Assembly (NCBI RefSeq): GCF_013423785.1
Contig: NZ_CP058952.1
Location: 3,189,665 to 3,253,664 of the forward strand
From: Chitinibacter fontanus
Lineage (GTDB): Bacteria; Pseudomonadota; Gammaproteobacteria; Burkholderiales; Chitinibacteraceae
Length of the DNA stretch: 64,000 bases
Reading direction: 5' to 3'
Positions 48,707-57,290 of the stretch are shown here, piece by piece. The translations under genes were made by a program, and so were the position numbers. The notes beneath the pieces were generated by a model. The model was not told the origin of the DNA. It saw only the letters and a list, made by a program, of their open reading frames with translations, and searched no databases. Each line of letters opens with the position of its first letter. Position 1 is the first letter of the stretch.

Positions 48707-49129
48707 TTATTGTTCTAATGCTGCACGCAAAGCGAGCGGCAAGCTGGTGATTTTTCGTTGTGGGTAATCGTAAGCCACTAGTGTTGTTTTTGCCTTAGCG
48801 ATAGCTTGATTTTGGCTGCTAATATCATAGTAAAGTTCAAAGCTGGCACGGCTGATTTCTGCCGCACCTAAGCGAATTAACAACACATCACCATAAAATG
48901 CCTCATTTTCGAACACAATTGCGGCATCGGCCATGATGAGGCCTTTGCCATCAATATCCATCTCAGATGCAAATCCCAATTGAGCCAGCCATTGCAATCT
49001 AGTTTCATGCAGCATGGCCATCAGCGCATCATTGCTTAGATGTTGCCCGTAGTTGATGTCGCGTATCCGAATGGCTAATTCGGCGGTAAATAAGTCACAG
49101 GCGGGTAAATCAAGTACAACACGAGCCAT
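48707..49129 (-). CDS. Acyl-CoA thioesterase, 4-hydroxybenzoyl-CoA thioesterase (hotdog) family
   Basis: 140 residues of a single hotdog domain. IRIRDINYGQHLSNDALMAM near 22-41 carries the active-site-type Asp/Asn and His, followed by HETRLQWLAQLGF. The pattern fits YbgC/FcbC-like acyl-CoA thioesterases. The substrate is not predictable. It is first gene of a leftward pair with the TerB-like gene and divergent from uspA. Confidence 0.85.
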   Translation of the reverse strand: MARVVLDLPACDLFTAELAIRIRDINYGQHLSNDALMAMLHETRLQWLAQLGFASEMDIDGKGLIMADAAIVFENEAFYGDVLLIRLGAAEISRASFELYYDISSQNQAIAKAKTTLVAYDYPQRKITSLPLALRAALEQ

Positions 49130-49262
49130 AATTTAGTCTGAATTAGCAGATGCTGAAATAAGGTTTTTCTTGAGTGTATGCCGTTAATACCTTGAGCTGC
49201 AATAGCCGAACTATCAATCGGCCTGCTAGACTAAATAAATACCACGCGATGAGGAGCAGATC

Positions 49263-49709
49263 ATGTACACCCGAATTTTAGTTCCGGTTGATCACAGTGA
49301 TACCAGTCAGGCGGCATTGCAGGAGGCGACTCGATTGGCAGGCGAGCAGCATGCGATAGTGCGCTTAATTCATGTTATTGATTTGGCTCAGTTTGCATGG
49401 AGTGCGAATGAGTTTCTGGATGTGCCGCAGTTGCAAGCCTCACTCAAAGAGGGGGGCGAGAAATTGCTGGCCGAACGTGCCGCGCTTTTGCAAGAGAAAA
49501 ATATCCAAGTTGAAACGGAGTTGTTAGAAATCTGGGGTGGACAAATTGCCCGCACCTTGGTGGATGATGCGGCAAAATGGCAGGCGCATTTACTCGTTAT
49601 GGGGACGCACGGCTACGGTGGTTTAACTCATATGTTGCTTGGCAGTGTGGCCGAGGGAGTTATGCGGCATACCCATATTCCAGTTTTGTTGGTGAAAGCT
49701 AGTGCTTAG
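49263..49709 (+). CDS. Universal stress protein, UspA family
   Basis: 148 residues of one Usp domain. It starts YTRILVPVDHSDTSQAALQE. The ATP-binding motif G-2x-G-9x-G(S/T) is present as GTHGYGGLTHMLLGSVAEG near 120, so an ATP-binding subtype is likely. GGAG lies just before the ATG. Cytoplasmic stress or survival role; the target is unknown. It lies 28 bp upstream of the radical SAM gene on the same strand. Confidence 0.93.
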   Translation: MYTRILVPVDHSDTSQAALQEATRLAGEQHAIVRLIHVIDLAQFAWSANEFLDVPQLQASLKEGGEKLLAERAALLQEKNIQVETELLEIWGGQIARTLVDDAAKWQAHLLVMGTHGYGGLTHMLLGSVAEGVMRHTHIPVLLVKASA

Positions 49710-49737
49710 AAGCTGTTATTTAAAGGTTTAAATCCGC

Positions 49738-50595
49738 ATGGCCATTCAAGTAATTAGCCCGTTGAATGTTAACGATCATCGTCGTGACATTGCGGGCTTA
49801 AAGTATGTGTATCCCGTGGTGTCGCGGCGAGCGGGTGGTGTATCAATTGGGATTAATCTCAACCCCAATAACGCATGTAATTGGCGTTGCGTGTATTGTC
49901 AGGTACCAGATTTGGTGCGGGGTCCGGCGCCAGAAACTGATTTACAGCAACTTGCTGCTGAGCTTGATGCATTGCTCGAACACATCGTGATCGGCGATTT
50001 TATGCAAACGGCTGTTCCTGCCGAAGTGCGGCGAATTAATGACATTGCTTTCTCTGGCAATGGTGAGCCAACCACATCAACGCAATTTGGAGCTGTGATT
50101 GATGTAGTCGCTGCGGCTCGCGCCAAGTATGCGCTGGACATTAAAACCGTATTAATTACGAATGGAAGTCAGCTTGATAAAATGGCAGTGCAAGTAGCTT
50201 TGCAGAAAATAGCTGCTATGGATGGCGAAGTATGGTTCAAAATTGATCGTGCACCCAAAGATGGCTTCGAGTTTGTAAATCAAATTACCCTCACGCGCAC
50301 GCAGGTAGCGCGTCGCCTGGCTGTGTCTGCACGGGGCTGCCCAACCTGGATACAAACCTGTATGTTCGCCGTAGACGGTATCTTGCCAAGTGACACGGAG
50401 TTAAACGACTACGTTGCATTTTTAGCAGAACAGCTCGCGTCGGGCGTGCCGATTACTGGGGTTTTGCTGTATGGATTGGCAAGACCTTCATTGCAGAGTG
50501 AGGCACCGCGTTTGAGTGCGGCACCCGCAGAATGGATGACCGCACTCAAAATACGCTTGGAGCAGATTGGCTTGGCGGTCAAGCTGAGCGCTTAA
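49738..50595 (+). CDS. Radical SAM protein of unknown substrate
   Basis: 285 residues. The CX3CX2C iron-sulfur motif is CNWRCVYC near residue 44. A barrel follows (NDIAFSGNGEPTTSTQFGAV near 101, and VLITNGSQLDKMAV). The C-terminal part has VSARGCPTWIQTCMFAVDG near 200 and PITGVLLYGLARPS near 243. The FSGNGEPT block resembles the wyosine-like/TYW1-related radical SAM group, but I cannot assign a substrate. It converges with the XRE gene, with stops overlapping by 4 bp. Confidence 0.85.
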   Translation: MAIQVISPLNVNDHRRDIAGLKYVYPVVSRRAGGVSIGINLNPNNACNWRCVYCQVPDLVRGPAPETDLQQLAAELDALLEHIVIGDFMQTAVPAEVRRINDIAFSGNGEPTTSTQFGAVIDVVAAARAKYALDIKTVLITNGSQLDKMAVQVALQKIAAMDGEVWFKIDRAPKDGFEFVNQITLTRTQVARRLAVSARGCPTWIQTCMFAVDGILPSDTELNDYVAFLAEQLASGVPITGVLLYGLARPSLQSEAPRLSAAPAEWMTALKIRLEQIGLAVKLSA

Positions 50596-50873
50596 AGTGC
50601 CGTTTCGGTTGATTTTTTGATCAAATCTTCTAGCAAATGGGGTTGCTGCTCACGCAGGTAGTTTAAGGCTTTGATTTCTTCCCGTTTTAAGGTTGCCAAA
50701 TCAATTCCTTCAACATGAACCACCCGGAGCAGTTCACGTACTGGCTTGGGCATGGCTCTGCCACTTTCATAGCGTGATCCACCGCTTTGTGTGACGCCAA
50801 TTTGGCTCCAGAATTCTTGCTGGTTTAATCCCAGTTGCTTGCGAATCTGCTTTGGATTCAATGTTTTGGTCAT
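50592..50873 (-). CDS. XRE-type helix-turn-helix regulator
   Basis: 93 residues. The N-terminal HTH is KQIRKQLGLNQQEFWSQIGV followed by QSGGSRYESGRAMPKPV (about 8-45). The C-terminal half is a short helical tail with REEIKALNYLREQQPHLLEDL. It resembles the antitoxin-like or small transcriptional regulators of the HigA/Xre group, but no toxin gene is adjacent. The upstream AGGAGC ribosome site is good. The target is unknown. Confidence 0.82.
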   Translation of the reverse strand: MTKTLNPKQIRKQLGLNQQEFWSQIGVTQSGGSRYESGRAMPKPVRELLRVVHVEGIDLATLKREEIKALNYLREQQPHLLEDLIKKSTETAL

Positions 50874-51007
50874 GGTTGTGCTCCTTAATGATGTGATCCA
50901 AGGACATCTATGCCGGCTCGATAAATGTTGATGTCATCATAAGAATTTTGGCCGTGCGAGACACGGCACTATTGCACGTCTACGGTGGTGAATATTGACA
51001 TCCATCA

Positions 51008-51030
51008 GCAGGAACTAATTTAGCTCCTGC
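51008..51030. repeat. Near-perfect inverted repeat upstream of the XRE gene
   Basis: GCAGGAACTAA and TTAGCTCCTGC pair with one mismatch around a single base. It lies 135 bp upstream of the XRE gene, in a 264-bp gap that otherwise holds element copy 6. It may be an operator or the barstar-side terminator stem; there is no T-run. Confidence 0.35.
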
Positions 51031-51084
51031 CGGATTAGAAGTCGCAGTGAGATTGTTGCGATAATCAAATGGTAGATTTGATTG

Positions 51085-51132
51085 GGGTATATTGCTGTAG
51101 CTATTGGTAGGTCTTTGTTGTAGGGCTATACC
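51085..51132 (+). repeat. 48-bp GGGTAT-N37-ATACC element, copy 6
   Basis: GGGTAT at 51085-51090 and TATACC ending at 51132, with exactly 37 bp between GGGTAT and ATACC. The left arm continues ATTGCTGTAG. It ends 5 bp before the barstar gene stop codon (51138). Confidence 0.75.
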
Positions 51133-51137
51133 TTGGA

Positions 51138-51416
51138 TTAGTGTGGGTGTATGGTTAAATCAACACGCTCTGCTGCTGCATCGTTTAACACACTCATCAA
51201 ATCTGCAAATTGCGTGCCTGTCATTGCCTGCTTAGATTGCTCGCAACCATGCCACGTAATGCAAATTGGCCCTGCCAGATCAGTAGTCAGTACATCAAAT
51301 AAAGCATCCAGATTACGCCCAAAGCCCCTATTCAGATTGGCTTGCTGGGTGAGTTGGTCGTAAAAATCATTCAAGTTGGAAATGTTGCGTAAGTGGATAT
51401 GTAGGCCTACTGACAT
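51138..51416 (-). CDS. Barstar family RNase inhibitor
   Basis: 92 residues with the barstar fold pattern: LHIHLRNISNLNDFYDQLTQ, then GFGRNLDALFDVLTTDL near 32-48 (the inhibitory loop with Asp and Leu), and ICITWHGCEQSKQAM near 52. It overlaps the upstream barnase-type gene by 10 bp. This is the classical order and coupling that protects the cytoplasm from the enzyme before export. Confidence 0.9.
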   Translation of the reverse strand: MSVGLHIHLRNISNLNDFYDQLTQQANLNRGFGRNLDALFDVLTTDLAGPICITWHGCEQSKQAMTGTQFADLMSVLNDAAAERVDLTIHPH

Positions 51417-51853
51417 GCCGGAATCTCCGAAAAATTCTGATAGTGATCAACGGTGATAAAGCGTTTCCCACTCGGTTGAAAGACTAATCGCTTGGCGTTG
51501 CGCTTTTTGCCTTGATAATCCAAGTCAGCCTCATAATATTGCCCAGCTGGCAGCCTGCGTTCACGATTACCAAAGTGATCTCCGCCAATTGATTTTCCCG
51601 GCAATACACTCCAAAGACTGCTGCCCGGCTGCCAACCGGCAGCGTATGCTTGCTTTTTGGTGACAAATTTCTCCGGTAGGCGCTGATAATGGTTAAGGCT
51701 GTGCAAAATGCTCAATAGTTCTGGGGCGGACACTTGCTGTTGCTGAGCTACTTGCATTGCAACTTGCTCGCAACTTGGCGTATTTGCACTGGCATAAGCT
51801 AATAGTGGTACGCCCAAGAGTGTGAGCATCGTAATGAGGTGCTTAATTTTCAT
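51407..51853 (-). CDS. Secreted guanyl-specific ribonuclease, barnase type
   Basis: 148 residues. A signal peptide (KIKHLITMLTLLGVPLLAYA) precedes a barnase/RNase N1 domain. The catalytic residues are recognisable: Glu in YYEADLDYQGK, Arg in RNAKRLVFQPSG and His in VDHYQNFSEI, corresponding to barnase Glu73, Arg83/87 and His102. The mature N-terminal half (SCEQVAMQVAQQQQVSAPEL, VTKKQAYAAGWQPGSSL) also fits the family. It is an extracellular or periplasmic RNase, with its inhibitor barstar encoded directly downstream. Confidence 0.9.
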   Translation of the reverse strand: MKIKHLITMLTLLGVPLLAYASANTPSCEQVAMQVAQQQQVSAPELLSILHSLNHYQRLPEKFVTKKQAYAAGWQPGSSLWSVLPGKSIGGDHFGNRERRLPAGQYYEADLDYQGKKRNAKRLVFQPSGKRFITVDHYQNFSEIPACQ

Positions 51854-51956
51854 TATGCGATTTTCCTGTCAATGTTTGCCAATTATCCCGTGTGCAGAAT
51901 GAAACGCAAGAACGATGTCCGTTCAGGCAATATCAGGCAGAACCCTAATGCATCAG

Positions 51957-51985
51957 TTGTCGCAAAGGGGCGAATCCGCTACTAT
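51957..51985 (+). promoter_or_regulatory. Promoter of the leuC operon
   Basis: TTGTCG (51957-51962), a 17-bp spacer and TACTAT (51980-51985). The predicted start point near 51992 lies just after the GGAGG at 51987, so that sequence would not be in the mRNA and would not serve a TTG start at 52000. The leader before the ATG at 52024 would be about 32 nt. Confidence 0.55.
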
Positions 51986-52023
51986 CGGAGGTTTCCTGAT
52001 TGTCCCAACTGGCGATCCCTGCT

Positions 52024-53430
52024 ATGGCTAAAACCCTCTACGATAAACTTTGGCATTCGCACGTTATTCGCGAAGAAGCTGATGGCACTTGTCTGATTTA
52101 TATTGACCGTCATTTGGTACACGAAGTGACGAGTCCTCAAGCCTTTGAAGGCTTGAAACTGGCCAATCGCCAGCCGTGGCGTAAATCATCCGTGGTAGCC
52201 ACGGCTGATCACAATACGCCAACCAATGAGTGGGAAAAAGGGATTCAAGACCCGATTTCTCGCCTGCAGGTCGAAACCCTCGACGCGAATATTAAAGAAT
52301 TTGGCGCTCTCGCTTATTTCCCATTTAAAGATCAGCGTCAAGGTATTGTGCACGTAGTTGGCCCAGAAAATGGCGCCACACTACCTGGTATGACGGTGGT
52401 TTGTGGTGATAGCCACACCTCAACGCACGGCGCTTTTGCTGCGCTGGCGCATGGTATTGGTACTTCTGAGGTTGAGCACGTACTAGCGACGCAAACACTG
52501 GTGGCGAAAAAATCCAAAGCCATGCTGGTGCGCGTGGACGGTAAGCTCGGCATGGGCGTGACCGCCAAAGACGTGGCGCTAGCGATTATTGGCAAAATCG
52601 GTACCGCTGGTGGTACTGGCTATGCGATTGAATTTGGTGGCGAAGCGATTCGCAGCTTGAGCATGGAAGGTCGGATGACCTTGTGCAATATGGCGATCGA
52701 AGGTGGCGCGCGTGCCGGTATGGTTGCTGTTGACGACAAGACCATTGAATACCTCAAAGGCCGTCCATTCTCGCCAAGCGCTGAGCAATGGGATGCCGCG
52801 GTAGCGAACTGGCGCGAGTTAGTTTCAGACGAAGGCGCAGTATTCGACGCCGTGGTTGAGCTGCGGGCTGAAGACATCGAGCCCCAAATCACTTGGGGTA
52901 CATCACCTGAGCAAGTACTTGGCGTTTCTGGCAAAGTGCCAAATCCAGCCAATGAAACCGATCCAGTGAAAAAGGGTAGTTACGAGCGTGCGCTGCAGTA
53001 CATGGGCCTGAATGCCGATACGCCACTGACCGAAATCGCGATTGATAAAGTCTTTATCGGCTCCTGTACTAATAGCCGGATCGAAGATTTGCGCGCCGCT
53101 GCCAGTGTGATCAAAGGTAAGAAAAAAGCAGCTAGTGTCAAATTAGTGCTGATCGTGCCCGGTTCAGGTTTGGTCAAAGCGCAAGCTGAAGCTGAAGGCT
53201 TGGATAAAATCTTTATCGAAGCGGGCTTTGAATGGCGTGAGCCAGGCTGTTCTATGTGTCTGGCGATGAACGCCGATCGTTTGGCGCCTGGTGAGCGTTG
53301 TGCCTCAACGTCAAACCGTAACTTTGAAGGTCGCCAAGGTCAAGGTGGTCGCACGCACTTGGTAAGCCCAGAAATGGCAGCCGCCGCGGCAATTGCAGGC
53401 CACTTTGTAGATGTTCGACACTTCGCCTAA
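52024..53430 (+). CDS. leuC: 3-isopropylmalate dehydratase large subunit
   Basis: Aconitase-family [4Fe-4S] subunit that isomerises isopropylmalate in leucine synthesis. 468 residues from the conserved [10 protein letters not shown] start. A TTG at 52000 with GGAGG 8 bp upstream would add eight residues but looks untranscribed. Motifs: [20 protein letters not shown] near 25, [20 protein letters not shown] near 127, [17 protein letters not shown] near 344 (cluster Cys) and [11 protein letters not shown] near 404 (two further Cys). It is followed after 12 bp by an entericidin-like gene and then leuD. Confidence 0.95.
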   Translation: MAKTLYDKLWHSHVIREEADGTCLIYIDRHLVHEVTSPQAFEGLKLANRQPWRKSSVVATADHNTPTNEWEKGIQDPISRLQVETLDANIKEFGALAYFPFKDQRQGIVHVVGPENGATLPGMTVVCGDSHTSTHGAFAALAHGIGTSEVEHVLATQTLVAKKSKAMLVRVDGKLGMGVTAKDVALAIIGKIGTAGGTGYAIEFGGEAIRSLSMEGRMTLCNMAIEGGARAGMVAVDDKTIEYLKGRPFSPSAEQWDAAVANWRELVSDEGAVFDAVVELRAEDIEPQITWGTSPEQVLGVSGKVPNPANETDPVKKGSYERALQYMGLNADTPLTEIAIDKVFIGSCTNSRIEDLRAAASVIKGKKKAASVKLVLIVPGSGLVKAQAEAEGLDKIFIEAGFEWREPGCSMCLAMNADRLAPGERCASTSNRNFEGRQGQGGRTHLVSPEMAAAAAIAGHFVDVRHFA

Positions 53431-53442
53431 GGAGCTATGGTG

Positions 53443-53562
53443 ATGCTTAAATCATTCACTCTGTGCGTTCTGGTATTGGCATTAAGTGCCTGCAATACCG
53501 TGTCGGGTATTGGTAAAGATATTAAAAAGGGTGGCGAAGCCATCGAAAAGGCAGCGAAATGA
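53443..53562 (+). CDS. Entericidin A/B-like small lipoprotein
   Basis: 39 residues from the ATG at 53443; GGAG at 53431 lies 8 bp upstream, which favours this over the ATG at 53437. It has a signal with lipobox LSAC ([17 protein letters not shown]), then a short Gly/Lys-rich tail ([20 protein letters not shown]) typical of entericidins. It is probably an inner- or outer-membrane lipopeptide of unknown role, related to toxin/antidote lipoproteins in enterobacteria. Its stop overlaps the leuD start (ATGA), so it sits between the two isopropylmalate dehydratase subunits. Confidence 0.88.
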   Translation: MLKSFTLCVLVLALSACNTVSGIGKDIKKGGEAIEKAAK

Positions 53563-54197
53563 AACCTTTTATCCAATTAGATGGTTTGGTCTGCGCGATG
53601 GATCGCGCCAATGTGGATACTGATGCGATTATTCCGAAACAGTTTCTAAAATCGATCAAGCGCTCCGGCTTTGGCCCCAATTTGTTTGATGAATGGCGCT
53701 ATCTGGATCAAGGTGAGCCGGGTATGGATAACAGCCAGCGCCCGCTGAATCCTGATTTCGAACTCAATCTGCCGCGCAATCAAGGTGCGCAAGTGCTGTT
53801 AGCGCGCGATAACTTTGGCTGTGGTAGCTCGCGCGAGCATGCGCCGTGGGCGATCGAAGATTTCGGTTTCCGCGCGCTGATTGCGCCAAGCTTTGCCGAT
53901 ATTTTCTTTAATAATTGCTTCAAAAATGGCTTGTTGCCGATTGTGCAACCCGCTGCCGTGGTTGATCAGTTGTTTAATGAAGCCAAGGCTGAAGGTTATC
54001 GCCTCAATATCAATCTGGAAGCTCAAACTATTACTACGCCAAGCGGCGAGGTATTCAAGTTTGAAATTACCGAGCATCGTAAGCATTGTTTGCTCAATGG
54101 CTTGGATGAAATTGGTTTGACGCTGGCGCATCGCGATGAAATCGCCGCATTTGAAGCAAAACGCCAAGCCGAACAACCTTGGTTGTTTGCAAAATAA
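53559..54197 (+). CDS. leuD: 3-isopropylmalate dehydratase small subunit
   Basis: Swivel-domain partner of LeuC. 212 residues. [20 protein letters not shown] near 14-33, [20 protein letters not shown] near 76-95 and [20 protein letters not shown] near 108 are canonical. The start overlaps the entericidin stop by 4 bp, suggesting coupling. A hairpin with T-run follows. Confidence 0.96.
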   Translation: MKPFIQLDGLVCAMDRANVDTDAIIPKQFLKSIKRSGFGPNLFDEWRYLDQGEPGMDNSQRPLNPDFELNLPRNQGAQVLLARDNFGCGSSREHAPWAIEDFGFRALIAPSFADIFFNNCFKNGLLPIVQPAAVVDQLFNEAKAEGYRLNINLEAQTITTPSGEVFKFEITEHRKHCLLNGLDEIGLTLAHRDEIAAFEAKRQAEQPWLFAK

Positions 54198-54205
54198 ATA
54201 ATTGA

Positions 54206-54238
54206 GTCCCTTTTTTGTAAAATGGGGCTCATTTTTTA
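54206..54238 (+). terminator. Intrinsic terminator of leuC-ecn-leuD
   Basis: GAGTCCC pairs with GGGGCTC (one G-T pair), followed by ATTTTTT, 8 bp after the leuD stop. This separates leuD from nagB. Confidence 0.65.
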
Positions 54239-54312
54239 GGCTTTATCAATATTATTCTTAGAATTTTGTCGTATCCTCTTACGGTCGAATTCATACTTTG
54301 GAAATTAAACCG

Positions 54313-55044
54313 ATGATCCTGCATAAATTTAAAAATCAAAGCGATCTAGATCGTGCCGCAGCTGACCTAATTATCTCTATGGTGCGTTCAAAGCCCAATG
54401 CTATTTTGGGTATGGCAACAGGTGGCACCCCAATCGGTTTGTACAAAGAAATCGTTAAAACTTATCAAGCAGGTTTGGTGAGCTTTGCGCATGCTAAAAC
54501 ATTCAATTTGGATGAATACGTTGGCCTGCCAATCACACACCAAGAAAGCTATCGTAATTTCATGCAGCGCAATCTGTTTGATCACATCGATATCAAACGT
54601 GAAAACACGCACGTACCAGATGGCAACGCGGCTGACGTTGATGCAGAATGCCGCAACTACGACAAAATGATGTTTGAGCAAGGCCCAGTTGACTTGCAAT
54701 TGCTCGGTATCGGCGGCAATGGTCACATCGGTTTTAATGAGCCGGATGAGCATTTGTCTCGCGGTACTTATAAAGTAACGCTGAAACAAGAGACTCGCGA
54801 AGCGAACAAGCGTTTCTTCAACCACATTGACGAAGTGCCAACGCATGCCGTGACCATGGGTATGGGCACAATTATGCAAGCGCGCGCTATTTTGTTGGTC
54901 GTGAAAGGTGCTGAGAAAGCTGAAATCTTGGATCGCACTTTGAATGGCCCAATCACCACGCAAGTACCAGCATCATTGCTGCAAACGCATCCACGCGTGA
55001 TTGTGATGACTGACTGCGATGTAGACTACAAAGTATCGTTCTAA
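54313..55044 (+). CDS. nagB: Glucosamine-6-phosphate deaminase
   Basis: Converts glucosamine-6-phosphate to fructose-6-phosphate and ammonia, feeding amino-sugar or chitin breakdown into glycolysis. 243 residues, shorter than the E. coli enzyme (266) at the C-terminus. GMATGGTPIGLYKEI near 36, FNLDEYVGL near 66 (catalytic Asp), GIGGNGHIGFNEP near 133 and THAVTMGMGTIMQA near 178 are intact. The allosteric C-terminal tail seems reduced. It has its own upstream space and terminator, so it is a separate unit placed between leuD and leuB. Confidence 0.9.
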   Translation: MILHKFKNQSDLDRAAADLIISMVRSKPNAILGMATGGTPIGLYKEIVKTYQAGLVSFAHAKTFNLDEYVGLPITHQESYRNFMQRNLFDHIDIKRENTHVPDGNAADVDAECRNYDKMMFEQGPVDLQLLGIGGNGHIGFNEPDEHLSRGTYKVTLKQETREANKRFFNHIDEVPTHAVTMGMGTIMQARAILLVVKGAEKAEILDRTLNGPITTQVPASLLQTHPRVIVMTDCDVDYKVSF

Positions 55045-55059
55045 GCGAGTGTGCTAAGT

Positions 55060-55086
55060 AAAAAAGAGGGGCTTGCCCCTCTTTTT
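55060..55086 (+). terminator. Intrinsic terminator of nagB
   Basis: AGAGGGGC/GCCCCTCT with loop TT, flanked by an A-run and TTTTT, 15 bp after the nagB stop. Confidence 0.9.
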
Positions 55087-55137
55087 CTACGTTTATTTGC
55101 GGCAAAAATAACTGCGCTGGCTTTGGATTTCATCTGT

Positions 55138-55185
55138 GGGTATTGCCGTAGAGCTCATTATTTAATTGCTGTGTGGATGTATACC
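55138..55185 (+). repeat. 48-bp GGGTAT-N37-ATACC element, copy 7
   Basis: GGGTAT at 55138-55143 and TATACC ending at 55185, with exactly 37 bp between GGGTAT and ATACC. The left arm continues TGCCGTAGAGC. It lies in the 192-bp gap between nagB and leuB, 51 bp before the leuB ATG. Confidence 0.75.
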
Positions 55186-55236
55186 TAGTATATGACTGCA
55201 ATCCATCATTAACCCGATAAAAACCACGAGATAAAC

Positions 55237-56301
55237 ATGAAAGTATTGATTTTGCCCGGCGATGGCATTGGCCCAGAAATTGTGGCGCAAGCTAAAAAAG
55301 TACTCGAAGTATTAAAAAATGACGGTTTAGCTTTGGAGTTGCAAGAGGCCCCATTGGGTGGCGCAGCTTATGACCAATACGGCGCGCCGTATCCAGAATT
55401 CACGCAAAAACTGGCGCGTGAAGCTGACGCGATTTTGCTCGGTGCTGTGGGCGGCCCGCAATACGACAAACTCGATCGTCCGCTGCGCCCAGAGCGCGGC
55501 CTATTGGCGATTCGTAAAGATTTAAATTTGTTTGCCAATCTGCGCCCTGCGATTTTGTACCCAGAATTGGCCAATGCCTCAACCCTGAAGCCAGAAGTGG
55601 TGTCGGGCTTGGATATCCTGATCGTGCGTGAATTGACCGGCGATATTTACTTCGGTCAGCCACGCGGCATTCGCACTAACGAAGCGGGCGAGCGCGAAGG
55701 CTTTAACACCATGTTATACGCCGAAAGCGAAATTCGCCGTATCGGGCATGTGGCTTTCCAAGCGGCGCAAAAGCGCGGCAAACGCCTGTGTTCCGTGGAT
55801 AAAGCCAATGTGCTGGAAACCACTGAATTCTGGAAAGAGATCATGACCGATCTGGCTAAGGAATATCCGGATGTAGAGCTGAGCCACATGCTGGTGGATA
55901 ACGCGGCGATGCAGCTGGTGAAAGCGCCGAAGCAGTTCGACGTAGTCGTGACCGGCAATATCTTTGGTGACATCTTGTCGGATGAGGCCTCAATGTTGAC
56001 CGGCTCGATCGGCATGTTGCCAAGCGCCTCGCTCGACGCGAACAACAAAGGTCTGTACGAGCCAAGCCATGGCTCAGCGCCAGATATCGCCGGTAAAGAC
56101 GTAGCCAACCCACTGGCCACGATTTTGTCAGTAGCCATGATGCTGCGTTACACCTTCAACAGTGAAGCGGCTGCACAGCGTGTAGAAAACGCGGTGAAGA
56201 AAGTGTTGGCGCAAGGTCTGCGTACTGCGGATATTTACGAAGCAGGTACAACCAAAGTGAGCTGCTCAGCCATGGGCGACGCCGTAGTCGCTGCCATGTA
56301 A
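55237..56301 (+). CDS. leuB: 3-isopropylmalate dehydrogenase
   Basis: Oxidises and decarboxylates 3-isopropylmalate, the third committed step of leucine synthesis. 354 residues. [14 protein letters not shown] at 5-18, [10 protein letters not shown] near 68, [10 protein letters not shown] near 130, [13 protein letters not shown] near 186, [17 protein letters not shown] near 234 and [14 protein letters not shown] near 272 are all standard. It is separated from leuCD by nagB and a terminator on either side, so it is probably transcribed on its own. Confidence 0.97.
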   Translation: MKVLILPGDGIGPEIVAQAKKVLEVLKNDGLALELQEAPLGGAAYDQYGAPYPEFTQKLAREADAILLGAVGGPQYDKLDRPLRPERGLLAIRKDLNLFANLRPAILYPELANASTLKPEVVSGLDILIVRELTGDIYFGQPRGIRTNEAGEREGFNTMLYAESEIRRIGHVAFQAAQKRGKRLCSVDKANVLETTEFWKEIMTDLAKEYPDVELSHMLVDNAAMQLVKAPKQFDVVVTGNIFGDILSDEASMLTGSIGMLPSASLDANNKGLYEPSHGSAPDIAGKDVANPLATILSVAMMLRYTFNSEAAAQRVENAVKKVLAQGLRTADIYEAGTTKVSCSAMGDAVVAAM

Positions 56302-56316
56302 TTGCCGCACAGACCC

Positions 56317-56347
56317 AAAAAAAGAGCCGACAAGGCTCTTTTTTTTA
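56317..56347 (+). terminator. Intrinsic terminator of leuB
   Basis: Stem AGAGCC/GGCTCT with loop GACAA, flanked by seven A and eight T, 15 bp after the leuB stop. Confidence 0.9.
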
Positions 56348-56403
56348 TGGGTGTGAAATCGGCTGCTATAAAGAAAACTTATCTACTCCAAGTGGTGCTG
56401 ATC

Positions 56404-57180
56404 ATGCGTATCAATCGCTTCATACTGGCTGTGAGCTGCTGCATCTGGGTGAATGCCGCGCAGGCGGAGCAGAAAACAGAGCAAATTACCCTGACACTGC
56501 AGGATTATCCCCCGTATATGGGTGAAAGTTTGCCGCATAAAGGGTTGCTGACACGCTTAGTTGTTGCTGCATTTGAGCAAAAAGATATTGCGGTCAAGTT
56601 GGAATCGGTTCCCAATAAGCGCGCGATCGACGGTGTTCGCCAAGGTATTTACCAGGGGGGCTTTGGCTGGGCCAAAAATGCCGAGCGTGAAAAAGATCTC
56701 ATTTATTCCGACCCAGTATTGTCCTTGAGCATGGTGTTTTGCCAGCAAAAAGGGCGTGAAATCAAGTGGAAAAAACTTGAAGATTTGGCCTCTTACAAAA
56801 TCGGGGTTACCGCAGGCAATTTTTATTCAGACGACTTTGATAAGCTGAGTAAATCGGGCTTGTTGCAGGTGGATGTCAGCAATAGCGATGTGAGTAATTT
56901 TAAAAAATTGAGTGCGGGCTACATTGATCTGTTACCTATTGATATTGAAGTAGGGCCGTATGTCATTGCAAAAAATCTAACGGCAGCAGACCAGAATAAA
57001 ATAGTGTGCCAATCACAAGCTTATTGGAGTGCGCCACTGCATGTGGTGTTTGACCGTAAAAACCCCAATTCGCCGCGTTGGGCTAAAACGTTTAACGATG
57101 GGCTGCGTATTTTGTCCGATACCGGTCTAGCCAGCAAAATGCTGGAAGCTACACGGCGCGAAATCAATCGATCAAATTAG
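56404..57180 (+). CDS. Periplasmic substrate-binding protein, SBP_bac_3 type
   Basis: 258 residues from the ATG at 56404, chosen because it opens a signal peptide (MRINRFILAVSCCIWVNAAQ, cleavage after AQA). The mature part has the family-3 solute-binding layout: LQDYPPYMGESLPHKGLLTR at the start, a hinge region AEREKDLIYSDPVLSLSMVF near 98, YKIGVTAGNFYSDDF and SAGYIDLLPIDIE near 165. No ABC permease or ATPase gene is adjacent. It may therefore be an orphan sensor or receptor like many in betaproteobacteria. The ligand is unknown. Confidence 0.85.
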   Translation: MRINRFILAVSCCIWVNAAQAEQKTEQITLTLQDYPPYMGESLPHKGLLTRLVVAAFEQKDIAVKLESVPNKRAIDGVRQGIYQGGFGWAKNAEREKDLIYSDPVLSLSMVFCQQKGREIKWKKLEDLASYKIGVTAGNFYSDDFDKLSKSGLLQVDVSNSDVSNFKKLSAGYIDLLPIDIEVGPYVIAKNLTAADQNKIVCQSQAYWSAPLHVVFDRKNPNSPRWAKTFNDGLRILSDTGLASKMLEATRREINRSN

Positions 57181-57237
57181 CCCGTTTTGTTCGCTGCTCG
57201 TGTTATCGGGCACAAGCGGGTAAAATACGACTTTAAA

Positions 57238-57270
57238 CCGCATCGGCGTAAGCTGGTGCGGTTGTTTTTA
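57238..57270 (+). terminator. Intrinsic terminator before the USG-like gene
   Basis: CCGCATCGGC pairs with GCTGGTGCGG (two G-T pairs) around GTAA, followed by TTGTTTTTATTT. It ends the solute-binding gene transcript, or attenuates the USG-like gene 21 bp downstream. Confidence 0.7.
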
Positions 57271-57290
57271 TTTATACCTGGAGTGAGTAT

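Noticed and set aside
50592..50873. XRE gene as the antitoxin of a toxin-antitoxin pair
   Set aside because: Neither neighbour resembles a toxin: the radical SAM gene converges, and the barstar gene belongs to the barnase pair.
57181..57290. Riboswitch before the USG-like gene
   Set aside because: Only one hairpin followed by a T-rich run is visible, which is fully explained as a terminator. No conserved aptamer elements were recognised.
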